From Chloracidobacterium sp. (GTDB taxonomy: Bacteria > Acidobacteriota > Blastocatellia > Pyrinomonadales > Pyrinomonadaceae), in contig JADJWM010000003.1 of assembly GCA_016716365.1 (NCBI GenBank), positions 438,001-502,000 of the forward strand: a stretch of 64,000 nt of DNA. Direction: 5' to 3'. Both the position numbers and the translations under genes were made by a program. This document shows positions 1-8,189 of this stretch, piece by piece. Position 1 is the stretch's first letter; every line of letters begins with the position of its first letter. The notes beneath the pieces were generated by a model, which saw only the letters and a list, made by a program, of their open reading frames with translations, had not been told where the DNA came from and searched no databases.

Positions 1-656
1 CTGCCGACAAAAGTGGTCCCCAAACCCGTTGATGCCGCGATCTTCTCGCCAATATGCGGCAGCCACGTCGCAGTCGCAATGATCACGACGGCGAAAAATG
101 CGTACATCAAAAATGCCCTTCGTCTTGAGACGTTCGGGTAAAGAAGTTCTTTCACGGGGGCGTCGTCCGGGACGACGTTGTGCCTGCGTTTTTCATAGAA
201 AAAGACCATCCGCATCGCCCCAAGATAGATGAAAACAAAGAAAAGGCTGTAAATGCCGATCCAGCCCACGACCGGGATCCGGTTTCCGGCAACGATACCG
301 ATGGTCACCAGCCCCAGCATGAGGATGCCGTAACCCGCCGTTAGTACGTGTCCCTGATGAGCCTGTGATGAAATTGGCGCCGAACGCGGTTTCAGGTCGA
401 GCAGGGCGAGGATGAGAATATTGAACATGCAGCTGCCGAGCACGTCGCCCGCCGCAATATTGGGCAGATCGAACAATGCGACAGAGCTGACGCCGGTGAT
501 GAGTTCGGGCAGAGATGTGACCGAAGCCATCATGACCACGCCGATCCAGGTCCGGCTCATCCCGGTCTTTTCGGCGATCACGTCGCCGTATCTGGAAAGA
601 CGTGCTCCCGCGACCAGGATCACCGCTGTACAAAAGATGAATTGCAGCCAGATCAT
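1..656 (-). CDS. CaCA-family (Na+/Ca2+ exchanger-like) membrane antiporter, 3' end outside window
   Basis: Reading the minus strand from an ATG at 656 gives an open frame that runs off the window edge, so the C-terminus is missing. The product begins MIWLQFIFCTAVILVAGARL and is strongly hydrophobic, with several membrane segments. The stretch SVTSLPELITG matches the alpha-repeat signature of the Ca2+/cation antiporter (CaCA) superfamily, whose repeats carry the acidic ion-binding residue. CaCA proteins exchange Ca2+ for Na+ or H+ across the inner membrane. It lies 49 bp downstream of a P-type Ca2+-type ATPase on the same strand, so the two probably form one cation-export transcript. No strong Shine-Dalgarno is visible. 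The ion specificity cannot be read from the sequence. Confidence 0.8.
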   Translation of the reverse strand, partial: MIWLQFIFCTAVILVAGARLSRYGDVIAEKTGMSRTWIGVVMMASVTSLPELITGVSSVALFDLPNIAAGDVLGSCMFNILILALLDLKPRSAPISSQAHQGHVLTAGYGILMLGLVTIGIVAGNRIPVVGWIGIYSLFFVFIYLGAMRMVFFYEKRRHNVVPDDAPVKELLYPNVSRRRAFLMYAFFAVVIIATATWLPHIGEKIAASTGLGTTFVG

Positions 657-705
657 TATTTAGCCAGGGCGCCGAACCGGTTGGGGCCGGATCGATACCC
701 GTTAC

Positions 706-3462
706 CTATTTCCGTTCATCGGCGATCTCAGGCGACGCAGTCCGGCCCTTGACCGCGCGTGCAATGACCTTTGTTATCTCGATAAAAAGGACCGGAAGCA
801 CGAAAGCCGCACCGATGACCGCCAGATCGATCGCGTTCGGAACCGTTGTCCCGAGGATCCGCGAAAGCGGATCAAAATACACCGCCAGAACCTGCAGAAG
901 GACAGACACAGCGATTGCCGCGAAAATGAAAGGATTGCTGAAAAACCGGTCAAACGCCGACCGCGAACGCGAGCGGCAGTTGAACAGATTACCCAACTGG
1001 ACGGCAACCAGCGAGAGCAGTGCTACCGTGCGTGCATGCGGCCCCTCGCCGTACATCTCCAATGCGCAGAAGTACGCGCCCAACACGATCGCGGCGTAGA
1101 GCAAGCCTTTCCAGAGGATCAGGAACAGAAATCCCCTCGACAGTATCGCCCCGCCAGGAGCATGTGGTTTTCGCTTCATCGTGCCAGGCGACGCGGGTTC
1201 GACCGCCAAAGCCATTGCCGGGAACACGTCCGTTACCAGGTTGATCCAAAGGATCTGCAGCGGCAGAAGCGGCAGCGGCAGGGCGATCATGATCGCTCCG
1301 AAGATCACCAAAACCTCGCTGAGATTGTCTGAAAAGAGCAGGTGAACGAATTTGATGATGTTCGCGTAGATCGTCCGACCGCCCTCGACGGCCTTTACGA
1401 TGGTCGCAAAATTGTCGTCGGTCAGGACGATATCGGAGGCCTCTTTGGCGACCTCGGTTCCTCTCTGGCCCATCGCGATCCCGATATTCGATCGTTTCAA
1501 CGCCGGGGCGTCGTTTATCCCGTCGCCGGTGACCGCGACGAACTCGCCCGCACCTTGCAACGCCTCAACGATCCTGAGCTTGTCTTCAGGCGAAACCCGG
1601 GCAAACACGTGTGCCTTTCTTGCGTCGGCGGCCAGGCTCCGATCATCCCCTCGCGCAATATCTCTAGAATGCAGCGCAACGACATCGCCATTGTTGCTAA
1701 GATTCAGTTCACGTGCGATCGCCTGTGCGGTCAAGAGTTGATCGCCGGTGAGCATGACCGTCCGGATACCTGCCTCGCGGGCACTTTGGATCGCGTCGGT
1801 GACGCCCAGCCTCAATGGGTCGGCCATGCCGACGAAGCCCAAAAACGTGAATCCTTTGGAATGATCGAGACGTTCTTTATCGTCGCCGGCCTCCTTGTCC
1901 GCAAACGCGAGAACGCGGAGTGCTTCGTTGGCCATCTGCTCATTCGTCGAAAGAAAACCCTCTCGAGCAGATTCATCCAGCGGCAAACGATCACCACTTT
2001 CCGAAGCAAAGTGAGAGCAAGCCCCGAGGATCACGGCAGGGGCTCCCTTGATAAGTGCGAATTGAGCGGCACCGGATCGGTCTTCAACGACTATGGTCAT
2101 CCGCCGGGTCGCGGCCTCGAAAGGTTCCTCGAAAACCGTCTCGAAACGGTCCCGCTCCGCCTGGATATCCCGGCCGAACGAGTTTGCCGAAGCAAGCAAC
2201 GCTGTTTCTGTTGGGTCGCCTATCTCTTCAGATCTCGAACTCCCTGGATGGAAAGCGGCTTCATTGCATAGGATGGCCACGCGAAGCAGACGGGAAAGAA
2301 CCGGATCTTCCTTCGCCGCTTCCTCCGACGCACTGACCCGGCGGCCAGAAGATAGGCGATATTCCTGCACCGTCATCCGATTTTCCGTTAAGGTTCCGGT
2401 CTTATCGGTGCAGATCACCGTCGTGCTGCCGAGTGCCTCGACCGCGGCAAGCCGCCGGACGATCGCGTTGTGCCGTGCCATTCGCAGCACTCCGAGGGCA
2501 AGGATCAGTGTCGTCATCGCCGGCAGTGCTTCCGGCACGGCCGCTACGGCAAGGCTGATCGACACTTGAAGCATCAGCCAAACCGGGTCACCCCGCAACG
2601 ATCCTGCGACCATTATGACCGCGGCGATGCCGAGCACGACGAACACAAGGATCTTCCCAAGTTGTTCGAGCCGCCGTTCCAACGGCGTTTTTTCGGATTC
2701 CGTTCGGGCAAGCAATCGGCCGATCCGTCCCATCTCGGTGTATCGGCCCGTGGCGGTAACAATTCCGACCGCGTGCCCCCGGACGACCGACGTCCCGAGG
2801 TAGATCATTGAGTGACGCTCCGCCACGATCGACGAAATGCCGACAGGGTCTTTGTGCTTGTCTACAGAAACGCTTTCGCCGGTCAGCACCGATTCGTCCG
2901 TTTGCAGATTTGTGGCTTCGACCAGCCTTGCATCGGCCGGCACGCGGTCGCCCGCGGTCAGGATGATCACGTCACCCAAAACGAGGCCCGAAGCATCGAC
3001 GATCGTTTCCGCACCATTCCGGCGAACCCTGGCATTCGACACGGTCTGGCGCCGGAGCGCTTTCAGAGCTTCGTTCGCGCGGAATTCGACCGTGAAGCCG
3101 ATGATAGCGTTGATGACCAGGACGCCGAGGATCGCGATAGCCTCCATCTCCCCGCTTGTGAACCAGGCAACGACCGAAGCGGCAACAAGGAGCCAAACGA
3201 CAATGCTCGAGAACTGCCTCAGCAGCACCCGCCACCATTCAGGGCCTCCGGAATCATCCAGCACGTTCGGGCCGTCTCTTTTCAGCCGCCTCGCCGCCGC
3301 TGCATCTGATAGGCCCTTCTCCACATCCACGCCAAGTGTTTCGGCAATAAGGGCAGGCTGATGGCCGTGCGCAAGGTCTAAGACATCGGCGGTTTGGGGG
3401 TCGGCCGGCCGGTCTTTTTTTTCTTCCCCGGCGCTGCCGGGATCTGTGATCTGATCGTTCAC
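706..3462 (-). CDS. Cation-translocating P-type ATPase (P2A, Ca2+-type)
   Basis: 918 aa, the normal length for bacterial SERCA/PMCA-like pumps. An N-terminal cation-ATPase domain (about 25-95) is followed by membrane helices, the actuator loop with TGES at 194-197, PEALP in M4 at 310-314, the phosphorylation motif DKTGTLT with Asp353, and the hinge GDGINDAP at 647-654. A C-terminal set of helices includes the M6 motif NLVTD. Such pumps use ATP to expel Ca2+ (sometimes Mn2+ or Na+) from the cytoplasm. PEALP replaces the PEGLP of classical Ca2+ pumps, so the substrate is only a family-level guess. The start is an ATG giving MNDQITDPGS. A CaCA-type exchanger gene follows after 49 bp. Confidence 0.92.
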   Translation of the reverse strand: MNDQITDPGSAGEEKKDRPADPQTADVLDLAHGHQPALIAETLGVDVEKGLSDAAAARRLKRDGPNVLDDSGGPEWWRVLLRQFSSIVVWLLVAASVVAWFTSGEMEAIAILGVLVINAIIGFTVEFRANEALKALRRQTVSNARVRRNGAETIVDASGLVLGDVIILTAGDRVPADARLVEATNLQTDESVLTGESVSVDKHKDPVGISSIVAERHSMIYLGTSVVRGHAVGIVTATGRYTEMGRIGRLLARTESEKTPLERRLEQLGKILVFVVLGIAAVIMVAGSLRGDPVWLMLQVSISLAVAAVPEALPAMTTLILALGVLRMARHNAIVRRLAAVEALGSTTVICTDKTGTLTENRMTVQEYRLSSGRRVSASEEAAKEDPVLSRLLRVAILCNEAAFHPGSSRSEEIGDPTETALLASANSFGRDIQAERDRFETVFEEPFEAATRRMTIVVEDRSGAAQFALIKGAPAVILGACSHFASESGDRLPLDESAREGFLSTNEQMANEALRVLAFADKEAGDDKERLDHSKGFTFLGFVGMADPLRLGVTDAIQSAREAGIRTVMLTGDQLLTAQAIARELNLSNNGDVVALHSRDIARGDDRSLAADARKAHVFARVSPEDKLRIVEALQGAGEFVAVTGDGINDAPALKRSNIGIAMGQRGTEVAKEASDIVLTDDNFATIVKAVEGGRTIYANIIKFVHLLFSDNLSEVLVIFGAIMIALPLPLLPLQILWINLVTDVFPAMALAVEPASPGTMKRKPHAPGGAILSRGFLFLILWKGLLYAAIVLGAYFCALEMYGEGPHARTVALLSLVAVQLGNLFNCRSRSRSAFDRFFSNPFIFAAIAVSVLLQVLAVYFDPLSRILGTTVPNAIDLAVIGAAFVLPVLFIEITKVIARAVKGRTASPEIADERK

Positions 3463-3782
3463 GGGTTAAGAGAGAAATACACCTTGGATCACGCAAGTGG
3501 CGTTCCGAGCTGAACATCGCCTTATTTGGCACGCTCTGCCATTTTTCGTCGATCGGCGACTTTGGAGACGCGGACAAATTCGCACCCACTCTGGAGATCT
3601 CCTACATTATAGCTTTGATCTGCGGAAGGCCGATGCGGGGACCATTTGTTCGCCCCCATGCTTGAGACGAACAACTTCACGCGACTATCTCAAAACCGAC
3701 TGTTGGGCTTAGAATCGGTTTGCTGGATCAGATAGATCCGGAAGATGAGATAATATTATCTGCCGGCCCCGTCGCCGACCAT
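3463..3782. other. Divergent intergenic region between pump and dehydrogenase genes
   Basis: This 320-bp gap separates the minus-strand ATPase from the plus-strand dehydrogenase and should hold promoters for both. No convincing pair of promoter boxes was found. A short inverted repeat (AAACCGA at 3693-3699 and TCGGTTT at 3715-3721) lies about 60 bp before the dehydrogenase start and could be an operator, but it is too short to be sure. No coding sequence is supported here. Confidence 0.4.
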
Positions 3783-4790
3783 ATGAAGGCCTGTATATTG
3801 CAAAACCAGGCTCCCGTTGAGACGCGACCTTTGAAGTATGCCGACGTCGTCGTTCCCGAGCCGCGAGGCGTCGAGGTTCGGATCAAAGTCGCGGCTTGCG
3901 GGGTCTGCCGGACCGACCTTCACGTGGTCGAGGGCGATCTTGAGCAAAGGAGTTCACCGTTGATCCCCGGTCATCAGATCGTCGGCATTGTCGACAAGAT
4001 CGGCGATGCCGTCGAAGGACTTTCGATCGGCCAGAGGGTAGGCGTTGCCTGGCTGCATTCCACGTGCGGGCAATGCGGTTTCTGCGTTTCGGGTCGCGAG
4101 AATCTCTGCGACCGAGCTGAATTCACCGGGTGGACACGCGACGGAGGCTTCGCGGAGTTTGCGGTCGCGGATCCCCGCTTTGTTTATCCGATTCCGGACG
4201 GGTTTTCCGATATTCAGGCCGCCCCGCTTCTCTGTGCCGGCATCATCGGCTACCGTGCGCTCAGGTTGACGGGAATTTGCGATTGGGAAGGTTCCAGGCT
4301 TGGAATCTACGGGTTCGGAGCGGCCGGCCACGTTTGCATCCAGATCGCTCGTCATCGCGGAGCCTCCGTTTATGTAGCGACTCGGGATCGTGAAAAGCAC
4401 CAGGCCCTCGCCCTCGAACTCGGGGCGGCATGGGTCGGCGACACGTTCTCCGAGCCGCCGGTGAAGCTGGATGCCGCTATCATATTTGCTCCGGCCGGCG
4501 AGATCGTGCCGCCCGCTTTGAAAGCTCTCGACAAAGGCGGTTCTCTGGTCCTCGGCGGGATTCACATGAGCCCGATCCCGGAGATCGATTACAAGCTGAT
4601 CTATGGCGAACGCATAATTCGAAGCGTTGCAAACAACACTCGCGATGACGGAAGGGAATTCTTGAAAGAAGCCGCAGAGATTCCAATAACGACATCCGTT
4701 CAGAGCTTTCGCCTCGATGAAGCCAACGATGCCCTAATCGCACTGAAAAACGACGCGATAAAAGGTGCCGCCGTCATCTGTGTTTTGTAG
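3783..4790 (+). CDS. Zinc-dependent alcohol dehydrogenase (MDR family)
   Basis: About 335 aa from the ATG at 3783; an in-frame TTG at 3720 would add 21 residues with no family counterpart. The N-terminal GroES-like domain has the catalytic-zinc region CGVCRTDLH and GHQIVG, where GHE is usual, followed by the structural-zinc cysteine cluster CGQCGFCVSGRENLC. The Rossmann part carries the nucleotide loop GIYGFGAAGH. This is the medium-chain NAD(P)-dependent dehydrogenase pattern, closest in layout to AdhA/AdhP-type enzymes that interconvert alcohols and aldehydes. The Glu-to-Gln change in GHE is at a conserved but non-ligand-forming position. It stands alone, just outside the proposed island boundary at 4816. 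The substrate is unknown. Confidence 0.85.
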   Translation: MKACILQNQAPVETRPLKYADVVVPEPRGVEVRIKVAACGVCRTDLHVVEGDLEQRSSPLIPGHQIVGIVDKIGDAVEGLSIGQRVGVAWLHSTCGQCGFCVSGRENLCDRAEFTGWTRDGGFAEFAVADPRFVYPIPDGFSDIQAAPLLCAGIIGYRALRLTGICDWEGSRLGIYGFGAAGHVCIQIARHRGASVYVATRDREKHQALALELGAAWVGDTFSEPPVKLDAAIIFAPAGEIVPPALKALDKGGSLVLGGIHMSPIPEIDYKLIYGERIIRSVANNTRDDGREFLKEAAEIPITTSVQSFRLDEANDALIALKNDAIKGAAVICVL

Positions 4791-4815
4791 TTTATTGAAA
4801 TAAAAGGGTTTAACT

Positions 4816-4853
4816 TGGTACACCCTGCAGGACTCAAACCTGCGACCTTCTGA
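4816..4853 (-). repeat. 38-bp direct copy of the tRNA-Arg 3' half (candidate att site)
   Basis: These 38 bases are identical, in the same orientation, to 14473-14510, which is the 3' half of the tRNA-Arg gene from the anticodon stem through the T arm to CCA. Identity stops sharply at both ends. The 5' half of the tRNA is absent here. A displaced tRNA 3' end that breaks in the anticodon arm is the usual footprint of tyrosine-recombinase integration into a tRNA gene. The copy lies downstream of the intact gene's 3' end, as expected for the far end of such an element. Confidence 0.85.
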
Positions 4854-4950
4854 ACTTCATGCCTAGATGACGCACGCCGTGCGGACTATGATTCGGACGA
4901 ACATCTCCAGAGAATGGGTGAATGCGGAACTGGCGAATCCACGGTGAATT

Positions 4951-5085
4951 CGGTCAGCCCACTTGGACCCTGCGATCGAGAAAGCAACCAAGGCGATCGA
5001 CCACATCCCGGCAAGCGAAACAATCACGGCGGAGAGATCTTGCATTGAGGTTCATCGTACGCGTGAAGCGGGAAGATCGGCCTGA
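4951..5085 (+). pseudogene. Possible integrase C-terminal remnant
   Basis: An open stretch reading RSAHLDPAIEKATKAIDHI resembles the C-terminal tail of tyrosine recombinases, where the catalytic Tyr sits in a context like RYAHLDP. Here the Tyr position reads Ser, and an in-frame stop lies just upstream, so only a decayed fragment could remain. It begins about 100 bp inside the candidate att copy at 4816-4853, where an integrase gene would be expected. The resemblance is short and judged by eye. It could equally be chance coding-like sequence. The rest of 4854-5216 shows no gene. Confidence 0.25.
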
Positions 5086-5177
5086 GCGGCATTCATTGAA
5101 TTACCCCTATTAATATGCTGTTTGGCCAAAGACGGCCTATTGTTTAAGGCTGTCTGCCCCGGGAAACGCCTCGCGGC

Positions 5178-5206
5178 TTCGGATGAACGAAGAGTCGAAA
5201 TATACT
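5178..5206 (+). promoter_or_regulatory. Candidate promoter for kdpD(C)-kdpE
   Basis: A good -10 box TATACT (5201-5206) lies 17 bp after a weak -35 (TTCGGA, 5178-5183). The predicted transcription start is only a few bases before the ATG at 5217, so the message would be leaderless or nearly so, and no Shine-Dalgarno is present. Confidence 0.4.
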
Positions 5207-5216
5207 CTAGCCCGGC

Positions 5217-6353
5217 ATGGACACGCTTGACCCAAAAAATTACCGGAACGCCGGCATGATCGTGGCCGTCCTTGGCGTCGCGCTGGTGACGCTCGCGTTG
5301 CTGCCGCTGCGGGGCACCGTGAACGCGACGACGGTGGGGTTCCTTCAGCTGGCGGTTGTCATTTTTGTCGCGACGTACTATGAATGGCGGGCTGCGCTGA
5401 CGGCTTCCGTTCTCGCGGCTTTCTCCTTCAACTTTTTCTTCCTTCCGCCATATCACGTGCTCACGATCGATGATCCGCAAAACTGGGTCGCGCTTTTCGT
5501 TTTTCTGATCCTGGCGATCACCGTCGGCCGCCTCGCGTCGACATCAAACAAAAGGCGGGCGGAGGCTGAACGGCTCTATCGTGAATTGGAAGAGGCGTTC
5601 GAACGGGCGAGCCAAACCGAAGCCATTAAGCGAAGCGAAAAACTGAAATCCGCGCTCTTGGATGCGGTGACGCACGATCTGCGGACGCCACTTACCACGA
5701 TCAAGGCGGCAGCCACGATGCTGCGGCAGGAGATCCGGAATGAGTCTATCCATGAAACCCTGGATCCCGAAGGTCGCGAGGAGCTTCTTGAGGCGATAAC
5801 CGAAGAAACGGAAAAACTCAACGCTTTCATCGACGCCATGGTCGGATTGGCGCGAGTGCAGGCCGGTGAAACCGCCGTTGAAAAAGCGCCGGTGTCCGCA
5901 GATGAGATCGTGTCGAAGGCGGCACAGCGGGCTAGATCCGCGCTCGCGTCGCACGTGCTGCACCGGCGGATCGATCCTGATCTCCCCCTTGTGTCCGTAG
6001 ACCCGCGAGCCACCGTGGAGGTGTTGTACAATCTGTTGGACAATGCCGCGAAATACTCGCCGGCCAAAACCACGATAACGGTATCCGCCGACCTCTTCGA
6101 CGGCAAGGTCAGGTTCTCCGTCGAGGATGAAGGGGACGGCATTCCGGAATCGGAGCGTAAGGCCGTTTTCGAGAAGTTCCATCGAGCCCATCGCACGCCG
6201 GGCGGTCTTGGCCTGGGGCTTTCGATAGCCCGGGGGATCGTCGAAGCGCATGACGGGAAGATCTGGATCGAGTCGGGAGCGAAGGGGACCCGTTTCGTGT
6301 TTGAACTGCCGATAGTAACCAATGGAAACCCGAACGAGGATCCTGGTCGTTGA
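5217..6353 (+). CDS. kdpD: Sensor histidine kinase, C-terminal half of a split KdpD
   Basis: 378 aa. Four membrane segments (about 12-31, 40-57, 60-80 and 89-107) form the DUF4118 domain typical of KdpD. A coiled-coil linker follows, then a HisKA domain with phospho-acceptor His153 in THDLRTPLTT. The HATPase part has NLLDNAAKYSP (N box), EDEGDGIP (G1) and GGLGLGLSIARG (G2). The N-terminal KdpD sensor/USP region of the classical ~900-aa protein is missing; a separate 391-aa protein at 12838-14013 supplies it. The protein should phosphorylate KdpE in response to K+ limitation. kdpE overlaps its end by 32 bp, implying coupled translation. Confidence 0.9.
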   Translation: MDTLDPKNYRNAGMIVAVLGVALVTLALLPLRGTVNATTVGFLQLAVVIFVATYYEWRAALTASVLAAFSFNFFFLPPYHVLTIDDPQNWVALFVFLILAITVGRLASTSNKRRAEAERLYRELEEAFERASQTEAIKRSEKLKSALLDAVTHDLRTPLTTIKAAATMLRQEIRNESIHETLDPEGREELLEAITEETEKLNAFIDAMVGLARVQAGETAVEKAPVSADEIVSKAAQRARSALASHVLHRRIDPDLPLVSVDPRATVEVLYNLLDNAAKYSPAKTTITVSADLFDGKVRFSVEDEGDGIPESERKAVFEKFHRAHRTPGGLGLGLSIARGIVEAHDGKIWIESGAKGTRFVFELPIVTNGNPNEDPGR

Positions 6354-7020
6354 CGATGAAGCACCGCTTCTTCGCGTTCTTCGCCGGATCCTGGCCACGC
6401 ACAACTACTCGGTTCGTACCGCCGAAGACGGCGAGGCGGCACTTGAGGTATTTGATGAGTGGCGTCCCGACCTCGTTTTGACAGACCTCCAAATGCCGAA
6501 CATGGACGGTCTCGCGTTGTGCAAGCGTCTAAGGGCGATCTCCGACCTGCCTCTTGTTGTACTCTCCGTAAAGGATGAAGAAAAGACGGTAGTCGAAGCC
6601 CTCGATGCGGGGGTTGACGATTACATCACAAAGCCGTTCGGCACTGACGAATTGGTTGCGCGGATCCGAAGCGTACTCCGAAGGGCCCCAGCCAAAGAAA
6701 AGGACATTATCCAGGTGGGCGGTTTCAACATAGATATCGCAGCACACAGAGCGACGTTGAACAACGAGGTGCTGAAACTCACACCCAAGGAGTTCGACCT
6801 TCTCGTGTGTTTCGTGAAGAACCCGGAGCGTGTTCTGACCCACACTCAACTCCTCCGTGCGGTGTGGGGCGAGTACTACAGTGAACAGGCGGACGCACTC
6901 AGAGTGCTGGTGGCGTATCTCAGGAAAAAGATCGAGGATGAGCCCGCCAATCCCAAATACCTGATCACCGAACCGTGGATCGGCTACCGGTTCGTACCGG
7001 GTGGCGATCCCCTCGCCTGA
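6322..7020 (+). CDS. kdpE: KdpE-type response regulator (OmpR/PhoB family)
   Basis: 232 aa. The N-terminal receiver domain has the acidic pair DDE at 11-13, phospho-acceptor Asp55 in LTDLQMP and Lys104 in TKPF. The C-terminal half is a winged-helix DNA-binding domain (LTPKEFDLL, then VLVAYLRKKIEDEP and YRFVPG at the end). It should activate the kdp structural genes when phosphorylated by the adjacent histidine kinase, whose reading frame it overlaps by 32 bp. A terminator follows at 7054, separating the regulatory pair from the structural operon. In E. coli the order is reversed, with kdpDE after kdpFABC. Confidence 0.92.
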   Translation: METRTRILVVDDEAPLLRVLRRILATHNYSVRTAEDGEAALEVFDEWRPDLVLTDLQMPNMDGLALCKRLRAISDLPLVVLSVKDEEKTVVEALDAGVDDYITKPFGTDELVARIRSVLRRAPAKEKDIIQVGGFNIDIAAHRATLNNEVLKLTPKEFDLLVCFVKNPERVLTHTQLLRAVWGEYYSEQADALRVLVAYLRKKIEDEPANPKYLITEPWIGYRFVPGGDPLA

Positions 7021-7026
7021 TCTTCC

Positions 7027-7044
7027 TTTAATGAACTTTTAATG
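7027..7044 (+). promoter_or_regulatory. Candidate KdpE operator: two TTTAATG direct repeats, 11 bp apart
   Basis: TTTAATG occurs at 7027-7033 and 7038-7044, one helical turn apart, which is the arrangement bound by OmpR/PhoB-family regulators. It lies between kdpE and the kdp structural operon. A weak -10 candidate (TATGTA, about 7080-7085) lies downstream. The assignment rests on spacing and position only. Confidence 0.3.
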
Positions 7045-7053
7045 CGTTTTTTA

Positions 7054-7078
7054 GACGGCTCTTATGCCGTCTTTTTTA
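7054..7078 (+). terminator. Rho-independent terminator after kdpE
   Basis: Stem GACGGC/GCCGTC with a 6-nt loop is followed by a run of six T (7072-7077). It should end the kdpD(C)-kdpE transcript, so the kdp structural genes need their own promoter or read-through. Confidence 0.85.
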
Positions 7079-7121
7079 GTATGTAGATAGCTAAGCTGCG
7101 AGCAAGAGCAGCGGCTTTAAT

Positions 7122-7466
7122 ATGTTGGAACTACGAACAAATCCGATTATTGATCGCTTAAAGGTTGGACGGGCGCGATCGGCTTCGCGAACCTGGACAA
7201 ACGTTGTGTTCGCCGGAGGCTTGATCGGGGTCGTATGCGGCACGCTTGGCATTCTTTTCAGCCTTTTGACGATGTTTGGTTTGATCACACGAAACCGCGT
7301 CAGTGGAAGCATAACGGTGGCGTTGATCGTGATCGCGTTGTCATCTCTTTTTGGAGCCGCCCATGGGATGGACAAGATCCGAGAGATCGAGAAGCGCGAG
7401 AAACACCAACGGCTGATGGAGGAGTTGTCGAAGTCGGCCCGGAGGGATTATGAGAACGAGAGGTAA
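7122..7466 (+). CDS. Small membrane protein of unknown function, first gene of kdp operon
   Basis: 114 aa, not recognised. Two hydrophobic segments (about 28-51 and 62-80) flank a short loop, and a charged amphipathic tail (KIREIEKREKHQRLMEELSK) follows, likely cytoplasmic and helical. It starts 44 bp after the kdpE terminator and its 3' end overlaps the next gene by 17 bp, so it is probably cotranscribed with the outer-membrane protein and kdpFABC. A role in K+ uptake is inferred only from position. No clear Shine-Dalgarno is visible. Confidence 0.6.
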   Translation: MLELRTNPIIDRLKVGRARSASRTWTNVVFAGGLIGVVCGTLGILFSLLTMFGLITRNRVSGSITVALIVIALSSLFGAAHGMDKIREIEKREKHQRLMEELSKSARRDYENER

Positions 7467-8175
7467 CCCAATTTTGTATTTCGCATTATTCGCATTTATA
7501 TTCGCCCTGTTGCTGAGCATACAAGCGAAGGGACAGCAGACCATTTTCAACGTGCCGACGACCGATATACTGGATCCCGGCAAGGTATATGGAGAGCTTG
7601 ACGTGAGTTTTAAGCCCAATTGCGAGGCGGCAGTTTGCCGCTTTTCGAGCTTCGTTCCGCGAGTTGTGGTTGGAACAGGCGGGAATGTCGAAGTAGGGTT
7701 GAACCTGACCGGAAATATACAGCCGGGTGCCGATTCGACCACGCTCGTGCCCACGGTGAAGTTTCGGTTTTATCAGAATAAGAAGAAGGACATTGCGCTG
7801 ATCGCAGGAACCAATTTCTACATTCCTGTTCGGAACCGTGCCTACAACTTTGGCACCTACACATATGTTGCCGGCAGCAAGACGATCAACAAGACTCGTC
7901 TGACCGCAGGCGGATACGTTGCAAGCAAGAATGTTTTCGCACCGAATGCTGTCCGAGCGGGCGGTCAGTTCGGCATCGAGCAAACGATCAACGACAAGTT
8001 TTCCGTTGCCGCAGACTGGATCACGGGAAAGCATTCGAGCGGCTACTTCACGCCCGGCGTGATCTACAAACCGCACCCGAAGGTAACAACTTATTGGACA
8101 TACTCGATCGGAAACACCGGCGCCTCGAACGGCAACCACTATTTCCTGTTCGAGGTGGGCTACAACTTCAACTAA
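7450..8175 (+). CDS. Predicted outer-membrane beta-barrel protein in the kdp operon
   Basis: 241 aa. An N-terminal hydrophobic stretch (about 8-26, followed by AKGQQ) looks like a cleavable signal peptide. The mature part alternates short amphipathic strands with polar turns and ends FEVGYNFN; a terminal aromatic strand is typical of outer-membrane barrels. It is shorter than a general porin. It overlaps the preceding gene by 17 bp and lies 14 bp before the kdpF-containing ORF, so it belongs to the kdp transcript. It could admit K+ or another solute through the outer membrane. That function is inference, and a periplasmic lipid-binding role is not excluded. Confidence 0.65.
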   Translation: MRTRGNPILYFALFAFIFALLLSIQAKGQQTIFNVPTTDILDPGKVYGELDVSFKPNCEAAVCRFSSFVPRVVVGTGGNVEVGLNLTGNIQPGADSTTLVPTVKFRFYQNKKKDIALIAGTNFYIPVRNRAYNFGTYTYVAGSKTINKTRLTAGGYVASKNVFAPNAVRAGGQFGIEQTINDKFSVAADWITGKHSSGYFTPGVIYKPHPKVTTYWTYSIGNTGASNGNHYFLFEVGYNFN

Positions 8176-8189
8176 GGAGGACAAACAAA

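Noticed and set aside
1342..2271. 309-codon plus-strand open frame
   Set aside because: It lies wholly antisense to the well-conserved P-type ATPase gene and its translation is Arg-rich and domain-free; long antisense frames are common in such GC-rich genes.
3720..3782. Upstream TTG start for the alcohol dehydrogenase
   Set aside because: The extra 21 residues are acidic and match nothing in the family, whereas the ATG at 3783 gives the standard N-terminus.
4863..5045. Minus-strand 60-aa hydrophobic open frame near the att copy
   Set aside because: No start context or family match; it is antisense to the possible integrase remnant and likely chance.
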